A DNA stretch of 64,000 nucleotides. Source: Pseudarthrobacter sp. ATCC 49987. Its GTDB lineage: Bacteria > Actinomycetota > Actinomycetes > Actinomycetales > Micrococcaceae. Positions within the stretch are counted from its first letter, which is position 1. Every line of letters starts with the position of its first letter. Shown here piece after piece: positions 1 through 7,980 of this stretch. The DNA lies in the NCBI RefSeq assembly GCF_009928425.1, contig NZ_JAABNS010000001.1, positions 2,356,001 through 2,420,000 of the forward strand, read 5' to 3'. A program made the position numbers and the translations under genes. A model generated the notes under the pieces. That model ran no database searches and had not been told where the DNA came from. It saw only the letters and a list, made by a program, of their open reading frames with translations.

Positions 1-545
1 CCGTCGTCGCCGTCGTGCGCTTCGCTGTGTCCTTCGCCGTGTCCTTCGCCGTGGAGCGGAAAGCCTTCCGAGCCGAATTCGCTGATGACCAGCACCTCGA
101 AGCCGAGCTTCCGGCCGAGGTCCTGCATGGTCTCCAGATCCCCGGAGTTGTTCCGGCCGAACCGCGCATCGTGGCCGATCACCACGTGGCTCGCCTTGAG
201 GCTGCCGACCAGGACGTCGGCGACGAATTCTTCGGGGGTGAGGCTGGCCAGCTCGAGGGAGTACTTCATGACCAGAACGGCGTCGAGGCCCAACTCGCTG
301 AGCGCGACCAGCTTGTCTTCCAGACCCATGATCAGTTCAGGGGCGGATTCGGGGCGGTGGACCTGCGCCGGATGCGGGTCGAAGGTGATGGCGACGGCCC
401 GGGCGTGGTTGAGGCGGGCGACCCGGATGAGCTGCGAAAGCACCTGTTGGTGGCCGCGGTGTACACCGTCAAAGTTGCCGAAGGTAACGACGGAAGGACC
501 AAAGTCCGCCGGGACTTCGGACGGATCGTTCCAGATGTGGACCAT
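1..545 (-). CDS. ribF: Bifunctional riboflavin kinase/FAD synthetase, N-terminal part (runs off window)
   Basis: Makes FMN from riboflavin and FAD from FMN in the cytoplasm. Only the first 181 codons are inside the window. The FAD-synthetase nucleotidyl-transferase domain is recognisable by FGNFDGVHRGHQ near residue 22, the family's ATP-binding HxGH-type signature, and by TFDPHP near residue 55. The start at 545 has an AGGCGAGG-like ribosome site just upstream. It is the last member of the rimP-nusA-infB-rbfA-truB-ribF order on this strand, although accessory genes separate it from truB. Oddity: a short His/Gly/Glu-rich repeat (HGEGHGEGHSEAH) sits at residues 164-176, right before the window edge, where the domain linker is expected. 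The kinase domain is not visible. Confidence 0.93.
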   Translation of the reverse strand, partial: MVHIWNDPSEVPADFGPSVVTFGNFDGVHRGHQQVLSQLIRVARLNHARAVAITFDPHPAQVHRPESAPELIMGLEDKLVALSELGLDAVLVMKYSLELASLTPEEFVADVLVGSLKASHVVIGHDARFGRNNSGDLETMQDLGRKLGFEVLVISEFGSEGFPLHGEGHGEGHSEAHDGDD

Positions 546-611
546 CAACCTCGCCTTTTGATTCCTGCCATGTGCACCTCCGGAGAAACCTGCCGGCTCC
601 GGAACTCTCCT

Positions 612-617
612 AGATTA
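612..617 (-). promoter_or_regulatory. Possible -10 box for ribF
   Basis: On the minus strand the hexamer reads TAATCT, matching the actinobacterial TANNNT -10 pattern about 65 nt upstream of the ribF start. No convincing -35 is visible. Confidence 0.35.
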
Positions 618-692
618 CCCGCAAACGTGGCGGGCTTCCGACGATACTGCCGGGCACCGGGCAGCGCCCTTTCGGGTTCAGGACACCCCGGC

Positions 693-698
693 TAGGAT
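693..698 (+). promoter_or_regulatory. Possible -10 box for the DUF937 gene
   Basis: TAGGAT lies about 80 nt before the DUF937 start and fits the TANNNT pattern used repeatedly in this window. No clear -35 is seen. Confidence 0.35.
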
Positions 699-780
699 GC
701 AGGGGCAATAATCCGGCGGCGTCTGCGCGGGCGCCGTTTCCAGCGAGGCCCGCCCTGAGGTGCGGCTGAAGGAGAACCCC

Positions 781-1566
781 ATGACCGAGTTCGACGACAT
801 CCTGAGGCAGATCCCGGTAGACCAGATTGCCGGCATGCTCGGCACGGACCGGCAGACGGCCCAGGCCGCAGTGGAGGCCGCGGTACCCACGCTGCTGGCC
901 GGCATGCATAACAACGCACAAGCCTCCGACGGCGCCGCCTCGCTTGAGTCGGCGCTCAGCCAGCACCGGGACGGGCTGATGGAGGGCGGAGTGGATGCCT
1001 CGCAGGTGGACACTGCGGACGGTGAAAGGATCGTGAGCCACGTCTTTGGCGGGCAGCAGGACCAGGTAGCCAGCCAGTTGGCCGGAACGACCCAACTCGG
1101 TGGTGTGGGCGGGGACCTGATCAAGAAGCTGTTGCCGATCCTGGCTCCGATCGTGATGTCCTACCTTGCGAACAAGGTCCTCGGAGGCCGCGGACAGTCC
1201 TCCGGGGCGGATGGATCAGGCGGTAGCGGCGGGTCCGGCCAGGCCGACGGGATCGACCTCGGCGGCATATTGGGCGGGATCCTTGGCGGTGCTGGAGGGG
1301 CCGGAGGCGGCGTGCTGGGCGACCTGTTGGGCGGACTGCTCGGCGGGGGCCGGCCGAAGACGCCCGCGGCCGTTCCGGACGCCAGTCCGGACGCCGCGCG
1401 GGAACCGCAGGCTCACCCGCAGGGCCGGCCCGACGGCGGTGCGCCGCGCCCCGGCGAGCTGATCGACGTCGCCCTCCCGGAGAGCCAGCCGGACGAACGG
1501 AAGGAAGAGGGCGACCAGTCCGGCGGGCTCGGCGGGATCCTGGGCGGCCTGTTCGGGAAGAAGTAG
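781..1566 (+). CDS. DUF937 domain-containing protein
   Basis: A 261-residue protein of unknown function. Residues 1-130 show the DUF937 pattern of helices with repeated short motifs (QIAGMLG, QAAVEAAVPTLL, SHVFGG, LLPILAPIVMSYLANK). The remainder is Gly-rich and Pro-rich, with a recurring GGILGG/LLGG motif at about residues 160-190 and again at the C-terminus (GGLGGILGGLFGKK). The ATG at 781 is chosen because AAGGAG ends 6 nt before it; an upstream in-frame GTG at 760 would bury that site. It has no signal peptide or true membrane segment. It stands alone between ribF and a broken lipoprotein gene. Confidence 0.85.
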   Translation: MTEFDDILRQIPVDQIAGMLGTDRQTAQAAVEAAVPTLLAGMHNNAQASDGAASLESALSQHRDGLMEGGVDASQVDTADGERIVSHVFGGQQDQVASQLAGTTQLGGVGGDLIKKLLPILAPIVMSYLANKVLGGRGQSSGADGSGGSGGSGQADGIDLGGILGGILGGAGGAGGGVLGDLLGGLLGGGRPKTPAAVPDASPDAAREPQAHPQGRPDGGAPRPGELIDVALPESQPDERKEEGDQSGGLGGILGGLFGKK

Positions 1567-1599
1567 TCGGGGCACACGGCAGGCGGCAAACGGGGCTGG

Positions 1600-1605
1600 T
1601 AGGGT
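1600..1605 (+). promoter_or_regulatory. Possible -10 box for the lipoprotein gene
   Basis: TAGGGT fits the local TANNNT pattern about 55 nt before the lipoprotein start. Confidence 0.3.
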
Positions 1606-1658
1606 CATCCCATCCGCGCCGGGGACCGCCGGCCGGGTCAATGTTGGGGGACATGACT

Positions 1659-1995
1659 ATGAGCTTCACTGCCCGGGCGCCGCACCTTGCCACCGTTTGT
1701 TTGATCCTCGCTGCGGGAATGTCGCTGAGCGCGTGCGGCGGTGCAGCGGAAGCGGCCGGGAACGCCGGCGCTCCCCCAGGAAACGGTGGCCGTCAACACG
1801 AGGACCAACACCGTGGTCGATGCCTTTAGCCGGAACATCAACGACGCCGGGCGGCCCACGAAAATCACGGACGTTCCGTACACCATTGTTCCCGATCCGT
1901 CCTGGCCGGCAGAGTCCGTGATCATTATCGACACGGGGACCAACAAGGTGATCGAGCACTTCCGCGTCGACCTCAGCGGCAACCCGTTGCGCTAG
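1659..1995 (+). pseudogene. Small secreted lipoprotein gene with a frameshift
   Basis: The first frame starts at ATG 1659, 9 nt after a GGGGGA ribosome site. It encodes a signal peptide with hydrophobic core (ATVCLILAAGMS) and lipobox LSAC, followed by an Ala/Gly-rich linker. At about 1771-1776 a run of five C interrupts it. The remainder (ETVAVNTRTNTVVDAF ... DLSGNPLR, stop at 1995) is in the next frame. Removing one C from the run restores a single reading frame of roughly 110 codons. The downstream part looks conserved and structured (alternating beta pattern, no stop). So this is either a recent frameshift, a sequencing error in the C run, or a slippery phase-variable tract. The family is not recognised. 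Confidence 0.6.
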
Positions 1996-2425
1996 CGCCC
2001 GCAACTCGGCGGTGCACTGTGCCGGGACTGCGCGGCCGGGGCGAGCCAGCAGCAGCACGGTAGTTCCGCCAGTGCAGGAGCACGGCGGCCAGGATCAGTG
2101 GAACGTGGATGCCCGGAAGGTTCCTCGCAAACCAGTGCGGCAGATAGATGTCGGTGACAGAGCCCGTCTCGTCGCCCAGGTCCTTGGCCACGGCGGTGAG
2201 CGGGCAGTGAAAGCCGTTAGCGGCAAAGACCAGGGTCTCGGCAGTCACGACGCCGGCGGCCAGCCCCACCCGCCGGTCCGTGCGGCCGCGGACACCGGCG
2301 TACAGGACGTAGACCATGCAGGCTTCGATCGTGAACCAGGCAAAGGTGTGGAATGCCTTCACGGCCCTCAGCAGGGACGCACGTTCTGCCTTCCGCAACT
2401 CTCGTGGCGCTTTGAGTCCAGCCAT
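1973..2425 (-). CDS. Conserved hypothetical membrane protein
   Basis: About 150 residues with three or four hydrophobic segments: roughly 24-40 (FHTFAWFTIEACMVYVLY), 48-66, and 105-120 (IHVPLILAAVLLHW). A Cys-containing loop (GFHCPLT) and an acidic stretch before YLPHWFARNLP lie between them. The start at 2425 (MAGLKAPREL) is preceded directly by GGAGG, rather close; an alternative ATG lies at 2449. The extreme C-terminus is Arg/Pro-rich and overlaps the end of the lipoprotein frame by 23 bp (convergent). The function is unknown. It may be cotranscribed with the decayed kinase gene upstream. Confidence 0.65.
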   Translation of the reverse strand: MAGLKAPRELRKAERASLLRAVKAFHTFAWFTIEACMVYVLYAGVRGRTDRRVGLAAGVVTAETLVFAANGFHCPLTAVAKDLGDETGSVTDIYLPHWFARNLPGIHVPLILAAVLLHWRNYRAAAGSPRPRSPGTVHRRVAGASATGCR

Positions 2426-2456
2426 GCCTCCAGCGTAGCCGCGGCCCATCGTCTGT

Positions 2457-3050
2457 TCAGGGGCTTTCGGCCCGGGCAGACCCGGCGGGCAGCTGCGCGA
2501 GCCAGGCGTCGAGTTCCCGGGGATGGCGGAACAGGATCGTAGCCGGCATCCCGGGGTCCGCTCAAGCCCCCGCATCACCTGCCGCTTCCGCGTGAAGGAC
2601 CGGAAATGCCACGGAGAATCGAGTCCTCGATGAAGATCCCGGCAATGGTTTCCTCATTGCCGTTGCAGACAGGTTCCCGGGTCAGCACCCGGCGCAGCGT
2701 GCGGCGCACCAGCCGGGCCAGGGAGAGCCAGCGCGGATAGTCCAGGCCCACGATGAGCTCCGCCCGAGGCAGCACAACGTCGCACCAGGCACCGTAGGCG
2801 CTGTCCAGCACCCAGCGGTCCGGGCTGCAATCGAGGCTGCGATGCCACGCTGCTCCTCGACGGTGCGCTGCTGCCAGCCGGGCAACCAGCCGATGTCGTC
2901 GTCCGCCGAGAACTCGGGCAGACCCGTGGCCTCGGCGGAGGCGCGGGCGGCTGTCGACTTGCCGCTGCCGGTCACCCCGTAGAAGAGGACAAGGGAGGGC
3001 GCCGGAAGATCGTCCGCCGTGCATTCGCGGATGTTCACGGATGTGTTCAT
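2457..3050 (-). pseudogene. P-loop nucleoside/adenylate kinase-like gene, broken by several frameshifts
   Basis: The gene starts at ATG 3050 after a GGGGA ribosome site. Frame 1 encodes an N-terminus with a Walker A motif (YGVTGSGKST), SADDDIGWLPGWQQR and a helix up to about 2822. Frame 2 continues with DRWVLDSAYGAWCDVVLPRA, LIVGLDYPRW and REPVCNGNEET to about 2615. Frame 3 gives WHFRSFTRKRQVMRGL (to about 2560). Frame 4 gives ATILFRHPRELDAWLAQLP and a stop at 2457-2459. Concatenated, the pieces read like an intact topology-modulation/adenylate-kinase-like protein of about 195 residues, so at least three indels have accumulated. That argues for genuine decay rather than one sequencing error. 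The conserved neighbours on each side are intact. Confidence 0.75.
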
Positions 3051-3128
3051 GGTTTGTCCCCCTGGATCTGGCCAACGCAGGGCCCGGCCTCCTCTTGCGC
3101 ATCGGCGATACGCTAGCACCTCCTGCCC

Positions 3129-3230
3129 GTGGCCGGGGGACGGCCGTGTGCTTCCGAGGTGCTGGCGCTGTACGGGTCCGTGGGCTGGACGGCCTATACC
3201 CGGGAACCCGACAAACTCTTCAGCGCCGGT
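3129..3230 (+). pseudogene. Short remnant of a GNAT acetyltransferase N-terminus
   Basis: The plus-strand frame encodes SEVLALYGSVGWTAYTREPD, which looks like the first helix and loop of GNAT acetyltransferases. Everything after it is out of frame or unrelated, and the piece ends within 100 bp of the DUF222 gene. No acetyl-CoA binding motif remains. I infer a relic; a chance match cannot be excluded. Confidence 0.4.
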
Positions 3231-3288
3231 GCGGGTCTTTGCGCAGTTCCGGTAGTCCCGGATTTGCCCGCAGACCTGATCTCCGGCC

Positions 3289-5040
3289 TCATTCCAGGCG
3301 GAAGTAGCTGTTCCGCCGGGGCACCTGGCGCGGATCAATGTGCGGCGGGGGGATGAACCAGGGGATGCCGCTATGCAGCTGAATGGTCCACTGTTCTTTG
3401 TGGACTACGTGGTGGTGGTGCGAGCAGAGCAAGGCTCCGTTGCCGGTGCCGGTGCTCCCGCCGCGGGACCAATAGTCGACGTGGTGGGCCTCGCACCAAG
3501 GCGCCGGGATGGTGCACTGGGGGAAGGCGCAGCCCCCGTCCCGCGCCATGATGGCTTTTCGAATGTGCGGAGGGAAAATCCGCGAGGCCCGGCCGATGTC
3601 CAGGACGCGGCCGTCGCCGCCGAGCACGAGCGGAATGATGTCGGCGTCGCAGGCGATCTTGCGCACGGTCGAGGCCGTGACCTGTCCGGTGAACATCAGG
3701 GTTCCCGCGCCGGATCCCGGCCCGAGTGTCTGCGGGTTGGCGGCGCCGAGCTGTTCGAGGAGGTCCCGGTAGTCGACGGTGACCATTACCTGCGGGCGAA
3801 GGCCTCCGGAAGCGGGCAGTTCTCCGGCCGCGAGGGCCACCTTGCACGCACCGACCAGGCCATCGAGCAGCCGTTGCGGGCGGGTGCGCTGATCCAGCCG
3901 CCCGGCAGCGGCCGTCTCCTCCGCAGCCGCGTCGTCCACGGCACCGCCGGCGCCGGGCCGGGCGTCAGCGTCGGCGTTGCCGTCAGGACCGGCGTCAGGA
4001 CCGGCATTTTCGGCCGTGCCTGCGTTGGGGTCGGAGGCAAGACCGGTCCGCGGGTTGGTGGCGGTGTTCATGACCGTGAGCAGGTGCTCGAATTGGTCGG
4101 CGGTGGCGAAGATTTCCAGGTGCTGCAGCCCACGGTGGGACCGGCGGATGAACGCCCCTTGGCGCTGGCGCAGTTCCGGCTCACTGGGCTCGGCACCGTC
4201 CTGGTCCAGTGCGTCCGTCCAGCGCTTCGCGATCCGGGTCAGGAAATCCTGGTCGTTCTCCACCGCCGTGCGGGTCAGTGCATGTTCCATCCGGACAACG
4301 TCCCCGGGCGCGGCCACATGCCTGACCCGGTCCAGGGACAGGCTGATCAGGGTGGCCGCCCGCGAGGCAATGTCCCCGGCTGTGAGGACAGCCGCGAGTT
4401 CCTCCCTCACTGCCGGCAGTGGCTGCCCTGACAAGCCGGAGCGCGGCAGAACGTCCGAGGCCAGGGCCAGCCGGCGCCGCGCCTCCGCCGCGGTGATCCG
4501 CAGCCTCGCCCGCAGGAACTCGGTGGTGTTCCGGTAGCCGTCATCGACCCAGCCCTGCGCACGGTCCGCGCCGCCCTGGACGTTCCAACCGGAATCGGGC
4601 CCGGCGCCCGCAGTCGCCGGCGCCGTCATAGTCGCAGTCCTGGTCGCGGTTACAGGAGTCGTCGCTGTCGCGTCAGTATTCCAGCCGGTCAACCAGCCGG
4701 CTGGGGCGCCGGAACTAAACTTCGCAGCCGCGTTCCTGGCTGCCGCCGCCTGGTTTCGGGTCCGGTCGACCGCCGCCGCGGCCACCAGTTGCAGGTAGTC
4801 CACGATGCGGGACAACTCCTCGACGCCGCCGGCAAAGTCCGAGGCCTCGGTCACTCCAAACAGCGCTGCATCAGGAACTGCCGTCACGTTTGCAGAGCGG
4901 AGCAGGACCAGCGCCCGATCAAGAGCACAGCCCACGTCATCCGTCTCGTGTGGAACGGGCGGCAGCCGGGGGATTTCGAGCAGTATTCCGGCGCCAGGCC
5001 GTGTGGCCTGTAGCGGGATGAAATCTTCACTGGCTTTCAT
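3289..5040 (-). CDS. DUF222 and HNH endonuclease domain protein (13E12-type)
   Basis: A 583-residue protein. The DUF222 region spans roughly residues 60-430 and is interrupted by low-complexity Thr/Ala stretches (around residues 125-155) and an Asp/Gly/Ala-rich stretch (around 345-385). The C-terminal HNH nuclease domain is clear: Cys pairs in GCAFPQC, then APWCEAHHVDYW, then NGALLCSHHHHVVH, which supply the His-Asn-His and zinc ligands. The start is ATG 5040 with GAGGA about 11 nt upstream; a TTG two codons earlier is less likely. Proteins of this family occur in many copies in Micrococcaceae, often as mobile or selfish elements, but the role is not established. No intron or target site is visible. 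Confidence 0.85.
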   Translation of the reverse strand: MKASEDFIPLQATRPGAGILLEIPRLPPVPHETDDVGCALDRALVLLRSANVTAVPDAALFGVTEASDFAGGVEELSRIVDYLQLVAAAAVDRTRNQAAAARNAAAKFSSGAPAGWLTGWNTDATATTPVTATRTATMTAPATAGAGPDSGWNVQGGADRAQGWVDDGYRNTTEFLRARLRITAAEARRRLALASDVLPRSGLSGQPLPAVREELAAVLTAGDIASRAATLISLSLDRVRHVAAPGDVVRMEHALTRTAVENDQDFLTRIAKRWTDALDQDGAEPSEPELRQRQGAFIRRSHRGLQHLEIFATADQFEHLLTVMNTATNPRTGLASDPNAGTAENAGPDAGPDGNADADARPGAGGAVDDAAAEETAAAGRLDQRTRPQRLLDGLVGACKVALAAGELPASGGLRPQVMVTVDYRDLLEQLGAANPQTLGPGSGAGTLMFTGQVTASTVRKIACDADIIPLVLGGDGRVLDIGRASRIFPPHIRKAIMARDGGCAFPQCTIPAPWCEAHHVDYWSRGGSTGTGNGALLCSHHHHVVHKEQWTIQLHSGIPWFIPPPHIDPRQVPRRNSYFRLE

Positions 5041-5521
5041 AGCCAAATTCTTCCTCGTTGCTGTGACATTCTGGGGGCCGTGACTTTGTGGAATCTCCTG
5101 AAGAACATACGGGTGGAGAGATAGCTGTAATCACCAGGACTTAGTGAGTGATCCGTTGCTCCGGCTCCCCGAGGGGCTACCTCCAATGATTCCCGATTCC
5201 AGCTGTGGTGGCCCTCGGTGGCTCCCCTATGTGGATAACTGACGTGGTGGGCCGGGAGTTTCCGTTGGCGAACCCTCTTGGGAGGTAGCAAGCCAGGCGT
5301 CTGGTTGCTTCAGAGGATGAGACGGCTCGTTCCTTGGTGCCGTTTTAGTAGGTCACCTCGACCTCAATGCCATCGCGCCAACCTGTTGCGACGAAGACTG
5401 GAAACCGCCCGCTGCTGACCGACGGATCCCGCCGTGCCCCCGGCGCGTAGACCGTCTGAAATGTCTTCCCGCGGGGTCACACTTCGGCAGGTACGGGCAC
5501 GGACCGTGGGAAACTGAGGGC
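5041..5521. other. Intergenic region, no gene recognised
   Basis: This 480-bp stretch lies between the divergent DUF222-HNH and NUDIX genes. It is less GC-rich than its surroundings and has no open frame with recognisable protein similarity. It presumably holds both promoters. I see no repeat or RNA structure I can defend. Confidence 0.5.
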
Positions 5522-6094
5522 ATGGACAGCACTGATGCCCCGACATCCAGCCCGGCCAGCCCCCAAACCGGGCGGCCCGGCGAAGCACACTCCACCGAGC
5601 TCCCCTTTGAACTGCGCCGCCCCCTCGGGCCCCGCGATCCAGGCGACGCGTGGGTTGAGGGCGACCGCGGACGGTTCTGGGGGCGATTTGGCTCGGCCGG
5701 ACTGCTGGTACATGACCCCGCCAAGGGCGTCCTCCTCCAGCACCGCGCCCTGTGGAGCGACAATGGCGGCACCTGGGGTCTCCCGGGCGGGGCCCTGCAC
5801 CAGGGCGAAGAAGCAGTCGACGGCGCCCTGCGGGAGGCCAAAGAAGAAGCCGCCGTGCCGCCGGAGAAGGTGCGCGTGCTGTTCACCTCGGTGTTCGACG
5901 TCGGCTATTGGAGCTACACGACTGTCGCCGTCGAAGTTGTGGACGCGTTCGAACCGGAGATCAGCGACCCCGAAAGCCTGGAGTTGCAGTGGGTGCCGGT
6001 CGAGCTCGTCGGCGGCAAGGACTTGCACCCCGGCTTCGGCGCGGCCTGGCCAGGCCTTCGCAGCAGGCTCCTCAACGCCGGCACACCCGGCTAG
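5522..6094 (+). CDS. NUDIX hydrolase
   Basis: A 190-residue protein expected to hydrolyse a nucleoside diphosphate derivative. The NUDIX box runs from G90 to V112 (GALHQGEEAVDGALREAKEE then AAV). It keeps the Glu and the REAKEE metal-binding core, but the box's later Gly (EExGU) is Ala. The substrate cannot be read from sequence. The start at 5522 has only a weak, very close GAGGG. Its 3' end converges with a minus-strand membrane-protein gene, with stops overlapping by a few bases. Confidence 0.85.
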   Translation: MDSTDAPTSSPASPQTGRPGEAHSTELPFELRRPLGPRDPGDAWVEGDRGRFWGRFGSAGLLVHDPAKGVLLQHRALWSDNGGTWGLPGGALHQGEEAVDGALREAKEEAAVPPEKVRVLFTSVFDVGYWSYTTVAVEVVDAFEPEISDPESLELQWVPVELVGGKDLHPGFGAAWPGLRSRLLNAGTPG

Positions 6095-6573
6095 GTCTCT
6101 AAGGCCCGTTTCGGGGCCGGACGGCGGCGGTACAGCCAGATGAGGCCCAGGATCGGCAGCAGCAGCGGGATGAACGCATAGCCGCGGCCAAACAGCGACC
6201 AGACCGTCTCATGCGGGAAGTTGACCGAGTCGAACACGCTGAGCGCCCCGACCACCAGTACACCCACCAGTTCCACGAGCACCGCCGCGACGGAGACCTT
6301 GAACCAGGTGCGGCCCGCCTTCGCGAGGGACACCGTCGCCACGAGGTACACGACGGCGGCGAACGCCGACAGCAGATACGCCACGGGGGCCTCGGAAAAC
6401 TTGGTGAGGATCTGGTATCCCGCCCGGGCCGTCGCCGAAATGGCGAACACGGCGTAGACGGCGATCAGCAGCCGGCCGGGGCCGGTATTGCGGGTATCCC
6501 GCGCCGTCCAGGCCGGGGCCGCCGCCGGGTCCGACGTCGTTCCGATGTCCTCATGCGAAGGTTTCGCCGTCAC
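6091..6573 (-). CDS. Small membrane protein with four predicted transmembrane segments
   Basis: 160 residues. A polar N-terminus of about 30 residues is followed by four hydrophobic segments near 34-52, 64-84, 93-113 and 130-148, and a basic C-terminal tail (YRRRPAPKR). The GTG start at 6573 follows GGAAGAGG at good spacing. It is immediately downstream of a second small membrane protein and truB, so it is probably cotranscribed with them. No family with a known function is recognised. Confidence 0.75.
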   Translation of the reverse strand: MTAKPSHEDIGTTSDPAAAPAWTARDTRNTGPGRLLIAVYAVFAISATARAGYQILTKFSEAPVAYLLSAFAAVVYLVATVSLAKAGRTWFKVSVAAVLVELVGVLVVGALSVFDSVNFPHETVWSLFGRGYAFIPLLLPILGLIWLYRRRPAPKRALET

Positions 6574-6591
6574 GTTTTTGCCTCTTCCACG

Positions 6592-6945
6592 TCAGTACCA
6601 AATCTGATTCATCCGGGCGGCCATCACCATCGCGGTGACGCCGACGGCGGCCAGCACGAAGTTGCTCCAGCGGGTGCGTTCCAGGATGCCCCAGTACACC
6701 GCGCCGACCGGCAGCAGGAGGGCCGTCAGCAGGTAGCCCCAGAACTCCCAGGGCTCCCCCGCAATCTGCTCCCCGCCCGCAACCCGGACGATCGAACCCA
6801 CCAGGTAGACCAGCAGGGACAGTTCGACGGCGGCGACCGAGAGGATCGTCGTATCGTTCGGCGCCTTTTTGAGGATGCCGGCGATCAGGCAGATAACGCT
6901 CGAAACAAGGCCGACCACCAAAATGATGTAGAAATACGCGTCCAC
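6592..6945 (-). CDS. Small four-TM membrane protein, coupled to truB
   Basis: 117 residues that are nearly all hydrophobic, with segments near 5-24, 33-53, 67-85 and 94-110. The GTG start at 6945 shares one base with the truB stop codon (TAG/GTG), so its translation is probably coupled to truB. The next gene downstream is another membrane protein 18 bp away. The function is unknown. Confidence 0.75.
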   Translation of the reverse strand: MDAYFYIILVVGLVSSVICLIAGILKKAPNDTTILSVAAVELSLLVYLVGSIVRVAGGEQIAGEPWEFWGYLLTALLLPVGAVYWGILERTRWSNFVLAAVGVTAMVMAARMNQIWY

Positions 6946-7910
6946 TACTGCCCGGCCTGCTGTTCCGCAACCGGCTGCTTCGGGGCACGCTTCTCATTGT
7001 CCGGCGCGAAGACCAGCACCGGTTTGGCGTAGCTTCCCTTATCGGCGAGCAGTGCCACAAGCGTCCCGTCCGGGGCGAACGCTGCGGCCGGATTCTCCGG
7101 TGTGGCGGCCCCGGGCGTCCCGGCGTCCGCTCCTGCGGCGATCCTGCGGCCGAAGGAGATTTCGGTGGTTTCCTCGTCGCTGAGTTCACGGTTGGGCATG
7201 AGCGCCCGCGCGGCCTGGGACATTTCGAGCACGTCCAACTCTTCGGCGAGCTGTTCGAGGGTGTGGGCCTGGTCCAGCGTGTAGGGGCCCACCTGGGTCC
7301 GGCGCAACGCCGTCAGGTGGCCGCCGACGCCGAGCGCTTCGCCGAGGTCGCGGGCCAGCGCCCGGATGTAGGTGCCGGAGGAGCATTCCACGGTCACGTC
7401 CACGTCCAGCGCCTCGACGTCTGACTCCTCCGCGTGGACGCGACGGATCCCGTGGACTTCGAAGCGGTGGATGGTGACCGGCCGTGCGGCCAGCGTGACC
7501 TCTTCGCCGGAGCGGACCCGGGCGTAGGCGCGCTCGCCGTTGACCTTGATGGCGCTGACGCTGCTGGGGACCTGTTCGATCTCACCGGTCAGGGCGGAGA
7601 CGCCGGCCCGGACCGCATCCTCGGTGACCGAGGCGGCGCTGCGGGTGGCTGTGACCTCGCCCTCGGCGTCGTCGGTGACGGTTGATTCGCCCAGGCGGAT
7701 GGTGGCCGTATAGGTCTTGGAGGTGCCCACAATGTAGGTGAGCAGGCGGGTGGCCTTGTTGATCCCGACCACCAGAACGCCCGTCGCCATGGGATCCAGG
7801 GTGCCGGCGTGGCCCACCTTTCGGGTACCGGCGAGCCGCCGCATCCGTCCAACCACATCGTGGCTGGTCCAGCCTTGCGGCTTGTCCACTATTACCAGTC
7901 CAGAAAGCAC
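6945..7910 (-). CDS. truB: tRNA pseudouridine(55) synthase
   Basis: Isomerises U55 in the T-loop of tRNAs. The motif GHAGTLDPMATGVL carries the catalytic Asp, followed by SKTYTA, then SSGTYIRALARDLG, all TruB landmarks. The GTG start at 7910 (VLSGLVIVDKPQGWTS) gives 321 residues, the usual actinobacterial length, and follows a GGAAG site. A longer open frame upstream overlaps the divergent aminotransferase and is rejected. The C-terminal 100 residues contain an Ala/Gly/Pro-rich patch before a PUA-like end. It belongs to the infB-rbfA-truB-ribF group but is separated from rbfA by four unrelated genes. Confidence 0.96.
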   Translation of the reverse strand: MLSGLVIVDKPQGWTSHDVVGRMRRLAGTRKVGHAGTLDPMATGVLVVGINKATRLLTYIVGTSKTYTATIRLGESTVTDDAEGEVTATRSAASVTEDAVRAGVSALTGEIEQVPSSVSAIKVNGERAYARVRSGEEVTLAARPVTIHRFEVHGIRRVHAEESDVEALDVDVTVECSSGTYIRALARDLGEALGVGGHLTALRRTQVGPYTLDQAHTLEQLAEELDVLEMSQAARALMPNRELSDEETTEISFGRRIAAGADAGTPGAATPENPAAAFAPDGTLVALLADKGSYAKPVLVFAPDNEKRAPKQPVAEQQAGQ

Positions 7911-7967
7911 GCTTCCCAGTATATCTGCGCCGGGGCTGCCCCCCGCGCCGGAAGAAGCTGCGGCGGT

Positions 7968-7973
7968 TAGGAT
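7968..7973 (+). promoter_or_regulatory. -10 box for a probably leaderless aminotransferase transcript
   Basis: TAGGAT ends 7 nt before ATG 7981, and no ribosome site lies in between. This arrangement places transcription start at or next to the start codon. Confidence 0.55.
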
Positions 7974-7980
7974 GGCAGAC

